64,000 nucleotides of DNA from Solirubrobacter soli DSM 22325 (GCF_000423665.1 NZ_KE384069.1:609588-673587); one strand, 5' to 3'; numbered from the stretch's first letter, positions 33,202-43,115 are shown. Notes: a model not told the origin generated them from the sequence alone. Program-made: numbers and translations.

Positions 33202-36066
33202 TTCCAGCGCTTCGGGGAGTTGGGAGCGGCCTTTGATGCCGAGCTTGGTGTAGGTGCGGCCGAGGTGGACCTCGACGGTCTTGAGGGAGACGAAGAGGGC
33301 TTCGGCGATCTCGCGGTTGCGGAGGCCGCGGACGGCGAGTTCGGCGACGCGGCGCTCGGAGGCGGTGAGGGCGTCGACGCCGCTGAACGCGAGCCGCTGC
33401 GGGCGGGCGCCGGCGACGACGAGCTCGTCGTGCACGCGGGCCTCGAGCGCGGTGGCGCCGCAGCGGTGGGCGCGGTCGCGGGCCTCGCGCAGCGGCTCGC
33501 GGGCGTCGGTGCGGCGGCCGGCGCGGCGCAGGGCGGCGCCGTAGTCGGCGAGCGCGGTGGCGAGGACGAGCGGGAGCGCGGCGTCGCGGGCGGCGGCGAC
33601 GGCGGCCTCGAGGTGCGGGAGCGGGTCGGCCGTCGGCGCGGTGCGGCCGGAGCGGGGGACCGGGTCGGCCGTCGGCGCGGCGCGGCCGGAGTGGGGGAGC
33701 GGGTCGGCCGTCGGCGCGGTGCGGCCGGAGCGGGGGACCGGGTCGAGTTCCAGCGCCGCGCGGGCGAGGTGGGCGATCGCCTCGGCGCCGCGGGCGCCGC
33801 GGGCGCGGGCGGCGGCGATCTCGCGGTCGGCGGCCTCGCGCGCCTCGACGCTACGGCCTAACGCCGCAAGTACTTGCACCCGCAGCAGATGGTCGTCCTC
33901 GCGGATGCCGATCGTCCAGTTGCGCGCGGTGTCGACCGCGAGCTGCAGGTCGAGCTGCTCGAGCGCCTCGAGCGGGCGCTTCTCGGCCAGCAGGACGCGG
34001 GCGGTGATCGCGTACAGGCCGATGATCGCCCCCGCCGCCGCCTGGTCGGGCAGCCCGTCGACGATCTCGCGCGCGCCCGCGACGTCGCCGCGGTCGAGCA
34101 GGGTCGCGGCCAAGGTGCCGGAGGCGGCGGTGATCGCGATCGGCTGGTCGCCGCCGAGCTCGAGCGAGAGCCGTGCGAGGTCCTCCGACCGGCGCAGGCT
34201 GCCGAACCGCCGCTCCCAGCGCGCCTCCAGCCACGCCGCCGCGCCGGCGCTGGTCCGCGACCCGGACCGGTTCGTCAGCTCGCTCATCGCCCGGATCGCC
34301 GCCAGCGCCTCGGGCGCCGCCTCGACCGCCAGCAGCGACTCGATCCCCCACAGCGTGGCGAACCGCTCGACCCCGAGCCGCGCGATCACCCCGGCGTTCT
34401 CGAGCGCCCGCCGCGTGAGCGGCACGACATCCTCCTTGCGCGCGCCCGCGAGAGCGCGCGCGTGCGCGAGATGCAGCTGCAGCGTGGGCCGCACGGCGGA
34501 CGCGTCGGCGGCGCTGCCGGCCGTCGCCTCGATGCGGGCGAGCAGGGCGACGGACTCCTCCGCGTCCTCGTCGGAGTAGAGGAACGCCTCGACGAGCTGC
34601 TCCTCGAGCTCACCCGCGAGCTCGGGCGGTGCGCTCTCCAAGGTCGCGCGCAGGCGAGCCACGGCGGCGCGCGGCTCGCCGCGCAGCAGCAGCGCGGTCG
34701 CCGCCAGGCGGGTGGCCTCGGCCGCGATCTCCGGCGAACCGGTGGCGGCGGCCTCGTCGAGCGCGGGGAGGGGGTCGACGCCGGTGCGGAACTGCGCGAG
34801 CCCGAGCGAGAGGAGGATGCCGGGGTCGGTGGGCGAGGCCCGCTGCAACAGCCGCAGGGCGACGTCCGGCGCGCCCTCGGCCAGCGCGCGGCGACCGGCG
34901 GCGGCGAGCACGCCCGCCGCCCACGGGTCCGGCTCGGGCTCGGCGGCGAGCAGGTGGGCGGCCACGACGCCGTCGTGGGCGCCGTCCTCGGCCAGCAGGC
35001 GGGCGGCGCGGCGGTGCAGCCCCGGTCGCTCCGCCCCGAGGTCGGCGTCGACGATCTCGAGCACCATCGGGTGGATGAAGCGCCCCTCGGCGGCGTCGAT
35101 CAGGTCGGCGCGGGCGAGGACCTCGAGCTCGGCTGCGGCTGCGGCCGTGCCCAGCCCGGAGAGCGCGCCCACACGGCGCACGCTCGTCGCGTCGCCGAGC
35201 ACGGCGGTGGCCCGCGCGACCGACAGCGCTCCCGGGGAGAGCCGCCGGATCCGGGCCGACACGGTCCGCGCGAGCGTTCCCGGCACCGTGGTACGCACGT
35301 CGTCGGCCTCCTCCGCGCTGCCCGCGAACGGCGCGGCGCGCAGCAGCTCGGTCAGCAGGAGCGGATTCCCGCGCGTCGTCTCGAAGCACGCCTCGACGAA
35401 CTCGGGCGAGGCGTCGATCCGCGAGCGCACGAGCTCACCGACCCCGTCCGCCGACAGCGCCGCCGGCCGCAGCAGCCGTGTCGCCGGCGCCACGGCGAGC
35501 CCGTCGAGCAGCTCCTGCTCGGCCCCCGGCTCGGCCGGTCGCGCCCCCAGCGCCAGCAGCACCGGCAGATCCTCCACCCGCCGCGCGAGCGCGTCGAGGA
35601 AGCGCAGGCTCGGCGCGTCGGCCCAGTGCGCGTCGTCGACCACGGCCAGCAGCGGCTGCTCGGCCGCGAGGTTCGCGCACAGCCAGTAGAGCCCGTACAA
35701 CGTCGAGTGGCTCGCGTCCTCGCCGGAGCTCACGGCAGCGCCGAAGACCGGCTCGGCCAGCGCCGCCGCGCCCGCCAGCAGCGCGGCTCGTCGCGAAGCG
35801 TCCGCCCGGTGCAGCTCAGCGTCGAACAACTGGCGGACGACGCCGAAGGCGAAGTCGCGCTCCAACGGCGCACCGGTGGCGCCCAGCACGCGCATCCCGC
35901 TCGCCGCCGCCTGCGCCCGCAACACCCGCAGCAGCGCGGTCTTGCCCTGCCCGGCGGGCGCCTCGAGCAGCGCGACCGACCCGTTCGCCGCCCGGGCCGC
36001 GGCCAGCAGCCCCGTCAGCTCGTCGAGCTCGGCCCCGCGCTCGAGAAGGGAGTCGGGAACCGTCAT
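33196..36066 (-). CDS. LuxR-family ATP-binding regulator (LAL/MalT-like)
   Basis: 956 residues. N-terminal AAA/STAND ATPase with Walker A APAGQGKT (36-43) and the Walker B-like strand PLLAVVDDAHWADAPSLRFLD. A long helical TPR-like middle region (about 350-830) follows, then a C-terminal LuxR HTH (LTASERRVAELAVRGLRNREIAEALFVSLKTVEVHL). Such large regulators sense an inducer through the TPR part and activate catabolic or secondary-metabolite genes. A 13-residue repeat (three copies, RSGRTAPTADPLP type) inserted before the last TPR segment is encoded by a 39-bp minisatellite and is probably a flexible loop. Targets unknown; the neighbouring copper operon is a candidate. Confidence 0.92.
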   Translation of the reverse strand: MTVPDSLLERGAELDELTGLLAAARAANGSVALLEAPAGQGKTALLRVLRAQAAASGMRVLGATGAPLERDFAFGVVRQLFDAELHRADASRRAALLAGAAALAEPVFGAAVSSGEDASHSTLYGLYWLCANLAAEQPLLAVVDDAHWADAPSLRFLDALARRVEDLPVLLALGARPAEPGAEQELLDGLAVAPATRLLRPAALSADGVGELVRSRIDASPEFVEACFETTRGNPLLLTELLRAAPFAGSAEEADDVRTTVPGTLARTVSARIRRLSPGALSVARATAVLGDATSVRRVGALSGLGTAAAAAELEVLARADLIDAAEGRFIHPMVLEIVDADLGAERPGLHRRAARLLAEDGAHDGVVAAHLLAAEPEPDPWAAGVLAAAGRRALAEGAPDVALRLLQRASPTDPGILLSLGLAQFRTGVDPLPALDEAAATGSPEIAAEATRLAATALLLRGEPRAAVARLRATLESAPPELAGELEEQLVEAFLYSDEDAEESVALLARIEATAGSAADASAVRPTLQLHLAHARALAGARKEDVVPLTRRALENAGVIARLGVERFATLWGIESLLAVEAAPEALAAIRAMSELTNRSGSRTSAGAAAWLEARWERRFGSLRRSEDLARLSLELGGDQPIAITAASGTLAATLLDRGDVAGAREIVDGLPDQAAAGAIIGLYAITARVLLAEKRPLEALEQLDLQLAVDTARNWTIGIREDDHLLRVQVLAALGRSVEAREAADREIAAARARGARGAEAIAHLARAALELDPVPRSGRTAPTADPLPHSGRAAPTADPVPRSGRTAPTADPLPHLEAAVAAARDAALPLVLATALADYGAALRRAGRRTDAREPLREARDRAHRCGATALEARVHDELVVAGARPQRLAFSGVDALTASERRVAELAVRGLRNREIAEALFVSLKTVEVHLGRTYTKLGIKGRSQLPEALET
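33623..33746. repeat. 39-bp minisatellite inside LAL regulator
   Basis: Three near-identical 39-bp units start at 33623, 33662 and 33701, with a partial fourth at 33740. Being a multiple of three it keeps the frame and adds 13 residues per copy, so copy number could vary without destroying the protein. Confidence 0.9.
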
Positions 36067-36139
36067 CCGCGCAACGATGGTACGGGGAGCGACGGCGGCC
36101 GCGACGCGCGGCGGCCGCCGTGCTTGTCACCCCCCGGGT

Positions 36140-36862
36140 TCAGCGAACGGTGACGCGGAGCGTGCGGGGCTTGGACTCGTTGCCCGCCACGTCGACCGCG
36201 ACGAGCGTGATCGTGTACTTGCCCGCCTTCAGGCCGCGCGCCGTGAGGGAGAGCGTGCCCTTCCCCGTCACCGCGTAGGTCTTGAAGATCTTCTTCCCGC
36301 GCGAGAACACGACGCCGGTGACGGCGTCCTCGGAGACCTTGAAGCGCACCTTCGCGCCGCGGGTCGCGCGCTTGGCCGACAGCGCCGACAGGGTGGGCTT
36401 GGTCGTGTCCGTCGCCACCGCCGTCTCGACCGGGACATCCGCGGCGACATCGTTGGTGAACGCCTGCTGGCTGAGCGGGACCGGCGTCGGCGTCGGGGTC
36501 GCCACGGGCGTCTTTGACACCGTGACCGACCCGAGCATCGTGTCCTTGTGGACCGAGCAGTAGAAGTTGTACGTCCCCTCGTTCTCGAAGACGTACGACG
36601 CGTCGGGCGCCGGCACGCCGAGCGGGGAGAAGAAGCCCGTCCAGTTGGCATCGGCCGGCGTCGACCCGTTCGCCGCGACGTGGTGCGCCTGCACCGTGCC
36701 CGCGAACGTCCACGTCACCTTCTGGCCCGGCTCGATCGACACGTTCGGCTTGTCCCACACCAGCGCGTCGGTGCCGTGGATGACCTGGTCCTCGGCCAGG
36801 GCGGGGGAGGCGAAGGCGCCGCACGCCGCCAGCGCCGCGATGCCACAGATCGAGAGCCTCAC
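36140..36862 (-). CDS. Secreted cupredoxin with C-terminal Ig-like module
   Basis: 240 residues. GTG at 36862 overlaps the stop of the multicopper oxidase gene (GTGA). A signal peptide ends at ALA. The plastocyanin-like domain (about 25-125) keeps type 1 copper ligands: His in QAHHVAANG, Cys and His in FYCSVHKDTM, plus the Met. A Pro-Thr linker follows, then an Ig-like module with the pattern GAKVRFKVSEDA...DVAGNESKPRTLRVTV. It is expected to carry one electron outside the cell to or from the multicopper oxidase encoded just upstream. Last gene of a three-gene coupled operon. Confidence 0.9.
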   Translation of the reverse strand: MRLSICGIAALAACGAFASPALAEDQVIHGTDALVWDKPNVSIEPGQKVTWTFAGTVQAHHVAANGSTPADANWTGFFSPLGVPAPDASYVFENEGTYNFYCSVHKDTMLGSVTVSKTPVATPTPTPVPLSQQAFTNDVAADVPVETAVATDTTKPTLSALSAKRATRGAKVRFKVSEDAVTGVVFSRGKKIFKTYAVTGKGTLSLTARGLKAGKYTITLVAVDVAGNESKPRTLRVTVR

Positions 36863-38346
36863 TTGGACACCTCCAGCTGCAGCATCATCGCCTTGTCGCC
36901 GTGCTCGAGCGAGTGGCAGTGGAACACGTAGCGGCCCTCGTACGGGATGAACCACGGCTTGACCGTGACGGTCTCGCCCGGCAACACGCCCACGGTGTCC
37001 TTCCAGCCCCGCTCGCCGGGGTGGATGACGCCCGAGGAGCGCTCGACGACGCGGTAGAGCATCCCGTGCAGGTGCATCGGGTGCACGCGGTTGGACGGGT
37101 TGTGCCACTGCCACAGCTCGGTCGTCCCGAGCCGCGGCGCCACGTCGATCCGGTTGGGATCGAAGCCGCGGTTGGCGATCTGCCACTGCACGCCGCCCTG
37201 GGTGAGCAGCGAGAGATCCCACTTCCGCGTCGCGTTGGGCTCGGGCAGCTTCTCGAGCGTGCGCATGCGCCCGCGCGGGAGCCGGAACTCCTCGACGCCG
37301 CCGCCGTCGACGACGTCGAAGCGCATCACCGCGCGCGTGCCCGGCGACTCGCCGGCGGTGTTGGTGAGCACGATCTCCGAGCCCGGCTTGAAGCTGCGGA
37401 AGTCGAGCAGGACCTCGATGCGCTCGGCCGGGTGCAGCGGGAAGTCCGTGCGCGCGACCGGCGACTCGAGCAGGCCGCCGTCGGAGGCGACCTGCAACAT
37501 CTGGCGGCCGTTGCCCAGCTTGAGGTTGTACGAGCGAGCGTTGGACGCGTTGAGGAAGCGCAGCCGGTAGATCCGCCGCTGGACGGCCAGGCGCGGCGAG
37601 ATCGCCCCGTTGACCAGGATCGTGTCGCCGCGGAAGCCGAGGTCGACGTTCTCCGCGTAGCGGAACGAGCCGTCCTTGTTGAACGCGTGGTCGGCGATCA
37701 CCAGCGGGATGTCGTACTCGCCCGAAGGCAGCCCGAGCTCCGCCTCGCGGTCATCCGCGAGCAGGTACGTGCCGACCAGGCCGTAGTAGAGCGTCCGCGC
37801 GGTGCGGCCGTGCGCGTGGTCGTGGTACCAGAGGAACGCCGCGTCCTGCTTGTTCGGGTACGTGTAGTTGAAGCTCTGGCCCGGGTTGATGACGTCCATG
37901 GGGTGGCCGTCGTGGGCCGCCGGCACATAACCGCCGTGGAGGTGCACGTTGCTGTCGAACGACAGGTTGTTGTGCTGGCGGACGATCGACGGCCGGTCCT
38001 TGGACGCGTAGATCGTCGGCCCGGGGTAGATCCCCTCGTAGCCGTAGATCGGGGTCTCGAACCCGGTCAGGATCTCCGCCAGGCCCTCCTTGATGTCGAC
38101 GTCATAGACATCGACACCGTTCTTGGTCGAGACCGGAGCGAGCGCCGGAGCGATCGGCAGGTCGCGCTGGAACGGGGTGAACAGCGACTGCGTCTGCGCG
38201 CGCCGGGCCGCCGAGGTGACGACCTTCGGACCCTTGAGCGACGACGTCGTGCCGAACGTGCAGACGAGCGCGATCGAGTACGAGCCGTTGCGCAGGAAGT
38301 CCCGCCGCGACCAGGCGTCGTGCGGAGGACGGAAAGCACCCTTCAT
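36859..38346 (-). CDS. Multicopper oxidase, Tat-exported (CotA/bilirubin-oxidase-like)
   Basis: 495 residues. SRRDFLRNGS near the N-terminus is a twin-arginine signal, so the enzyme is probably folded and copper-loaded before export. All four copper-binding clusters are present in order: HLHGG, WYHDHAHG, HPMHLHG and HCHSLEHGDKAMM, the last giving the type 1 Cys, His and axial Met. The three-cupredoxin-domain layout is that of CotA/CueO-type laccases, which oxidise phenols, metals or electron-carrier proteins and reduce oxygen to water. It overlaps cupredoxin genes by 4 bp on both sides, which points to dedicated electron donors. Confidence 0.93.
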   Translation of the reverse strand: MKGAFRPPHDAWSRRDFLRNGSYSIALVCTFGTTSSLKGPKVVTSAARRAQTQSLFTPFQRDLPIAPALAPVSTKNGVDVYDVDIKEGLAEILTGFETPIYGYEGIYPGPTIYASKDRPSIVRQHNNLSFDSNVHLHGGYVPAAHDGHPMDVINPGQSFNYTYPNKQDAAFLWYHDHAHGRTARTLYYGLVGTYLLADDREAELGLPSGEYDIPLVIADHAFNKDGSFRYAENVDLGFRGDTILVNGAISPRLAVQRRIYRLRFLNASNARSYNLKLGNGRQMLQVASDGGLLESPVARTDFPLHPAERIEVLLDFRSFKPGSEIVLTNTAGESPGTRAVMRFDVVDGGGVEEFRLPRGRMRTLEKLPEPNATRKWDLSLLTQGGVQWQIANRGFDPNRIDVAPRLGTTELWQWHNPSNRVHPMHLHGMLYRVVERSSGVIHPGERGWKDTVGVLPGETVTVKPWFIPYEGRYVFHCHSLEHGDKAMMLQLEVSK

Positions 38347-39176
38347 CGCGTCACCCGCACTTTCGCGCTCTGGACAGTGGCCTTGTTGCCGCGCGCGTCA
38401 CGCGCTTCGACCTGGACCGTGTAGCGCGCCCGGACGAGCTTGGAGCTGCGCACGGTGAAGGCGCGAGAGCCGGCGCGCGCGGAGAGCGTGAGCGTCCGGA
38501 TGGCCTTGGACCCGCGCTTGAAGCGGATCGTGACCGTCGAGTTCTCCGACAGCGCGAACGAGACCCGCGCGCCATGCGCGACGGCCTTGAGCTTGAGCTT
38601 GGAGATCACCGGCGGAGTGACATCGGCGCGCGAGGTGCCGAGCGGGGCCGGCGTGGTGCGGTCGGCGCCGACCGGGGTGGGGGTGGCCGTCACGGTGGGC
38701 GTGGCGGTCGCCGTCGCGGTCGCGGTCGCGGTGGCCGTCGCGGTGGCCGTGGCCGTCGCGGTGGCGGTCGCCGTCGCGGTGGGCGTCGGCGTCACCGGGT
38801 TACCGGTGACGGTAACCGTACCGGTCATCGCCGCGTGCACCTGGCAGATGAAGTTGTACGACCCCGGCTGCGTGAACGTGTAGGAGCCGGTACCCGAGGA
38901 AGCGATCGGGATGATCACTTTCTCGTTCCATTCAGGGTCAGGGCCTTCCTTGCCGACGGCGTTGTGGAACTGACCGTCGCCGCCGTTGACGTCCCAGGTC
39001 ACGGTGTCGCCCGTATTGACCGACACCGCGGGCTTGTCCCAGGCGGTGCCGCTGGCCTTGATCGTGACGTCAGCACGCGGTTCCGCCGCCGCGGCGACGC
39101 TCACGCCACCGACCACGGCGCCCACGGCCAGCAGACCCATTACGGCACGCAACGCGCCGCCCCTTCGCTGAACCAT
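38343..39176 (-). CDS. Secreted cupredoxin with Ala-Thr repeat linker
   Basis: 277 residues. ATG at 39176 follows AGGAGGAGAAC. A signal peptide ends AAA. The plastocyanin-like domain (about 35-130) has ligands in GQFHNAVG and FICQVHAAMTG. Then comes a linker made almost entirely of Ala-Thr pairs (about 35 residues), and a C-terminal Ig-like module like that of the third gene (GARVSFALSENS...EARDARGNKATV). The linker probably projects the copper domain away from the wall. First gene of the operon, divergent from the DUF1080 protein across 150 bp. Confidence 0.9.
   Translation of the reverse strand: MVQRRGGALRAVMGLLAVGAVVGGVSVAAAAEPRADVTIKASGTAWDKPAVSVNTGDTVTWDVNGGDGQFHNAVGKEGPDPEWNEKVIIPIASSGTGSYTFTQPGSYNFICQVHAAMTGTVTVTGNPVTPTPTATATATATATATATATATATATATATPTVTATPTPVGADRTTPAPLGTSRADVTPPVISKLKLKAVAHGARVSFALSENSTVTIRFKRGSKAIRTLTLSARAGSRAFTVRSSKLVRARYTVQVEARDARGNKATVQSAKVRVTR
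38682..38790. repeat. Hexanucleotide repeat encoding (Ala-Thr)n
   Basis: About 18 tandem GGYSGY hexamers encode the Ala-Thr linker of the cupredoxin. Synonymous variation between units (GTC, GTG, GCC) suggests selection for the dipeptide rather than recent slippage alone. Confidence 0.85.
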
Positions 39177-39326
39177 GTTCTCCTCCTGCACGATCTCCCC
39201 CTGCTGCTCCCGATCCATCAGGTACTTCGGACAACTAGCAAACCAAAGACTCGACCTTTTTTCCAGATGAGTGGTAGCTTACGCCAAGTCGTTGAAGAAT
39301 GCCGCAGGGGGAGAAATGGAGGGCGG

Positions 39327-42300
39327 ATGCGGTCCTTGAGGACGTCGCTGGTGGTTGGGGTGCTGTTGCTGTGCTCGATGGCGGTGGGCACGGCACAGGG
39401 TGCGCCCATGCGCGAGAGCGCGTTGGACGTGGGGTCGTGCGGCGTCGACGAGTTCACCGGCACGACGCTCGACACGGCGCGCTGGAAGACGATCGTCCGG
39501 CCGAACGCGGCCGGCTACGGCGTCGCGGACGGGGTGCTGAAGCTGCGCGCGCTGACCGGCGACATGTACGGCGATCGAGCCACTGCGCAGAATCTGATTC
39601 TCCAGGACACACCCAATGGTGCGTGGACTGCGACTACTAAGCTCGACTCGAAGGCCTTCACCCGCGAGGGTCAGCAGGCGGGTCTGATCGTCTACAAGGA
39701 CGACTCGACCTTCAGCAAGTTCACGGTCATCAACAAGGGTGCCCAGGGACGCTGGTTCGAACACATCTTCACCGCCGACAAGGTCGCGCGGCTGGAGATC
39801 GGGACCGACACGACGCCGCCGCTGAACGACTCGTTCCCGGCGCTCGTGTACATCCGTGTCATCTCCGACGGACAGACGATCCGCGGCGAGTACTCCGGCG
39901 ATGGCATCACGTGGTCGCCGATCGGCCGCCCGGCGAAGATCGGCTCGGGCGTCAAGCTCGGCCTCTACGCGGCGGACAACGCGCAGGACGGACCTGAGGT
40001 CCCGTTCGAGTTCGTCTCGCTCAACGCCCAGAGCGACGAGTTCGCGGGCACCGAGATCGAGAAGTGCCGCTGGTCGCAGATCGTGCGCGAGGCCGCGACC
40101 GGCTACCGCGTGCAGAACGGCGCGCTCGAGATCGACACCGGCGCCGACGAGATCGACGGCACCGCCCCGAACCTGATCGGCCAGCCCGTCCCGGCCGGCA
40201 ACTGGCAGGTCGAGAGCAAGATCGACCTGACCACCAACGCCGAGGGCCAGCAGGCCGGCCTGCTCCTCTACAAGGATTCGAACAACTGGATCAAGACGGT
40301 CCTGGTCGACAAGAACGCGACGAGCCAGATCGAGTTCGTCCGCGTCAAGGACGGCGGCTACCAGCTCGACGCGCCGTTCAAGGTCGACGTGCCCAAGAAC
40401 CTGACGAGCTTCTACCTGCGGATGCGCGCGAGCGGCGGCACCGCCAACGCGCAGTACTCGACCAACGGCACGACCTGGACCGACGTCGGCAAGTCGCGTG
40501 ACATCTCCGACCTGGGCGCCGGCTACCTCGGCCCGGTCGCGCTGCGCGGCGACGCGGTCAACCCGGTCACGGCGAAGTTCGACTACGTCCGCGTCGCCCC
40601 GTCGCCGGTCGAGCCCTGCACCGCGCCCGGCGCGCCGGAGTCCGGCTACGAGCGCCTGTGGAACGGCGTCGACATGGCCGCGACGACGCAGGCCGGCCCC
40701 GGCGGCTTCGACATCGTCAACGACGGTGGCACCGAAGGCTGCCGCCTGGTCAGCCGCGGCGGCCTGGGCCTGCTGTGGTTCAACGCCAAGACCTACGACA
40801 ACTTCGTCCTGCGCACGCAGTGGAAGTCGTCCAAGGACACCGACAACTCCGGCATCTTCGTCCGCTTCCCGAACCCGGGCACCGACCCCAACGTCGCGAT
40901 CAACCAGGGTCACGAGATCCAGATCCGCGAGGGCGTCGCCGGTGACGGCGAGGACCAGAAGACCGGCTCGATCTACAACTTCAAGCGCGAGACGGCGCGT
41001 GCCGCCAAGCCCGCGGGTCAGTGGAACGACTACGAGATCCGCTACGAGTCAGGCGTCTACACGATCACGCTCAACGGCACGGTCGTGAACACGTTCACGA
41101 ACACGACGACGCAGGCGCGCTCGGCCGGCTACATCGGCCTCCAGAACCACGGCGCCAGCGACGAGGTGTCGTTCCGCAACGTGCGGATCCAGCCGCTGGT
41201 AACCGCCGCGACGAACATCTTCACGACGATCGGCATCACGACCAACTCGACGCGGGCGAACGGGCAGATCTACCCGCCCACGAACCCGTACTCGCTGCCG
41301 GCCGAGCAGATGCCGCCGTCGAACACGGTCGGCGTGGCGCCGAGCGACTCCGCCGACGACGTCCCGCTGCGGATGCCCGACACGACCGGCACGAAGCCGA
41401 ACTTCGCGGCGATGCGCGGACAGGTGTTCACGCTGCGCGCGGGCGACCAGAAGGCCTACTCGAAGCTGCACTTCTTCGGGACGACCTCCGACGGCGGCCC
41501 CGCGGGCGGCAACTTCACGCTGCGCTACTCGGACAACACCACCGCCACCGTGAACATCCAGTTCCCGGACTGGTGCGGCAACGGCACGGCGACGGCGCAT
41601 TACGCGATCGGCAAGCTCAACGGCCGCTACCGCGCCAACAGCACGGGTGACACCGCGGGCTGTGGCATCTACCACTACCCGATCGACAACCCGCAGCCGA
41701 CCAAGACGCTCGTCGGGGTGACGCTGCCCAACGCCACGACCGGCACGACCGGCGCCAACACGCAGGCCTACCTGATGGCGCTCACGCTCGAGACCACCGG
41801 GCCGGTCTACACGACGCCCGACCTCTCGGGCCAGGTCGCCTTCCCGGACGACAACAAGGCGCCGACGACGACCGCCACGCTCGACCCCGCCGCGCCGAAC
41901 GGCAACGACGGCTGGTACAAGGGCGCGGTCCGCGTGACGCTGAACGGCGTCGACGAGCAGGGCGGCTCCGGCGTCGAGCAGATCATGTACCGGATCGACG
42001 GCGGCGCGCCGCAGAGCTACACGGGCGCGTTCAACTACACGACCGAGGGCTCGCACACGCTCGAGTACCGCTCGATCGACGGCGCCGGGAACGCGGAGAC
42101 GTACAAGCCGCTGACGCTGAAGGTCGACACGCAGGCGCCGACGACGAGCACGCAGGTCGTTCCCGGCCTGCCGCTCGGCGGCGACGGCTGGTACGACAGC
42201 GCCGTCACGGTGCGCCTGAGCGCCGTCGACGGTGCCGGCTCGGGGATCGCCGCGGAGGGCACCGAGTACAGCCTCGACGGCGGCGACTGGACGGCGTATG

Positions 42301-43115
42301 ACGAGCCGGTCGAGATCGCCGACGCGGGCGTGCACACGCTGCAGTACCGCTCGGGTGACGTCGCCGGCAACGCCGAGGTCGCCAAGTCGTTGACGCTGAA
42401 GGTCGACGCGACGGCGCCGTCGACGGCGATCCGCATCAACGGCGAGGAGCCGGTCGAGGAGTACACGTCGGCGGTGCGGGTGGCGTTCACCCGCTCTGAC
42501 GCGGACGGCTCCGGCGCGGTCAGGACCGAGTACCGGGTCGACGGCGGCGACTGGGAGGACTACGACGAGACGGGCGCCTTCGACGTCGAGGGCAACCGCG
42601 GCCACAAGGTCGAGTTCCGCTCGATCGACGTCGCCGGCAACGTCGAGAACTTCAAGTCGCTGATCTTCGTCATCCGGCCGCCGGTCATCCCGGCCGCCAC
42701 GCCGACGCCCACGCCCGCACCGATCGTGGTCCCGCAGGCGGTGCCGGCGCCGGCGCCCAAGCCGTATGCCTCGCTCGAGGACGTCAGCTCCAAGCTCTCG
42801 ACGGTCGCCGCATTGCGCGGCGGCAAGTTCGCGGTGCACGTGAGCTGCCAGGCCGTGCGCAGCGGGACGCTGAGCCTGACCGTCTCCAAGTCGGTCGCGC
42901 GCAAGCTCAAGCTCAAGAGCACCACGCTCGCCAAGGGGTCGCTGCGCTGCGGCGATGAGGGCCGGGCGACGCTGACGCTCAAGCCGAGCTCGACGGTCAA
43001 GGCCGCGCTGGCCAAGGCCAAGGGCTCGATCACCGCGACGCTCACGCTGCGCCTGAACGGTGCGGATGGGGTCGTGCGAGACACGCAGTCCGTGACGTTG
43101 AAGGGGAAGTCGTGA
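39327..43115 (+). CDS. Giant secreted protein: DUF1349-like x2, DUF1080, CBM-like, Ig-like repeats
   Basis: 1,262 residues. ATG at 39327 follows GGAGGG and starts a signal peptide ending at AQG. Two DUF1349-like concanavalin-fold domains (about 30-225 and 232-430; DEFTGTTLD and DEFAGTEIE starts). Then a DUF1080/3-keto-disaccharide hydrolase domain (about 438-625; LWNGVDMA, SGIFVRFPNPG, GHEIQI, GSIYNF, YIGLQNHG). Next a beta-sandwich with four Cys that resembles a carbohydrate-binding module (630-828), three OmpL47/Ig-like repeats (842-1118), a Pro linker and a C-terminal module (VAKLKL...SLRCG type). DUF1080 proteins act on 3-keto-glycosides, so this is probably an extracellular glycan-processing or binding enzyme. 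Ends four bases into the next gene's upstream GTG. Confidence 0.88.
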   Translation: MRSLRTSLVVGVLLLCSMAVGTAQGAPMRESALDVGSCGVDEFTGTTLDTARWKTIVRPNAAGYGVADGVLKLRALTGDMYGDRATAQNLILQDTPNGAWTATTKLDSKAFTREGQQAGLIVYKDDSTFSKFTVINKGAQGRWFEHIFTADKVARLEIGTDTTPPLNDSFPALVYIRVISDGQTIRGEYSGDGITWSPIGRPAKIGSGVKLGLYAADNAQDGPEVPFEFVSLNAQSDEFAGTEIEKCRWSQIVREAATGYRVQNGALEIDTGADEIDGTAPNLIGQPVPAGNWQVESKIDLTTNAEGQQAGLLLYKDSNNWIKTVLVDKNATSQIEFVRVKDGGYQLDAPFKVDVPKNLTSFYLRMRASGGTANAQYSTNGTTWTDVGKSRDISDLGAGYLGPVALRGDAVNPVTAKFDYVRVAPSPVEPCTAPGAPESGYERLWNGVDMAATTQAGPGGFDIVNDGGTEGCRLVSRGGLGLLWFNAKTYDNFVLRTQWKSSKDTDNSGIFVRFPNPGTDPNVAINQGHEIQIREGVAGDGEDQKTGSIYNFKRETARAAKPAGQWNDYEIRYESGVYTITLNGTVVNTFTNTTTQARSAGYIGLQNHGASDEVSFRNVRIQPLVTAATNIFTTIGITTNSTRANGQIYPPTNPYSLPAEQMPPSNTVGVAPSDSADDVPLRMPDTTGTKPNFAAMRGQVFTLRAGDQKAYSKLHFFGTTSDGGPAGGNFTLRYSDNTTATVNIQFPDWCGNGTATAHYAIGKLNGRYRANSTGDTAGCGIYHYPIDNPQPTKTLVGVTLPNATTGTTGANTQAYLMALTLETTGPVYTTPDLSGQVAFPDDNKAPTTTATLDPAAPNGNDGWYKGAVRVTLNGVDEQGGSGVEQIMYRIDGGAPQSYTGAFNYTTEGSHTLEYRSIDGAGNAETYKPLTLKVDTQAPTTSTQVVPGLPLGGDGWYDSAVTVRLSAVDGAGSGIAAEGTEYSLDGGDWTAYDEPVEIADAGVHTLQYRSGDVAGNAEVAKSLTLKVDATAPSTAIRINGEEPVEEYTSAVRVAFTRSDADGSGAVRTEYRVDGGDWEDYDETGAFDVEGNRGHKVEFRSIDVAGNVENFKSLIFVIRPPVIPAATPTPTPAPIVVPQAVPAPAPKPYASLEDVSSKLSTVAALRGGKFAVHVSCQAVRSGTLSLTVSKSVARKLKLKSTTLAKGSLRCGDEGRATLTLKPSSTVKAALAKAKGSITATLTLRLNGADGVVRDTQSVTLKGKS

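Noticed and set aside
38682-38790. Short tandem repeats considered as a CRISPR array
   Set aside because: Hexamers without spacers, in frame, encoding an Ala-Thr linker. No Cas genes or repeat-spacer pattern anywhere in the window.
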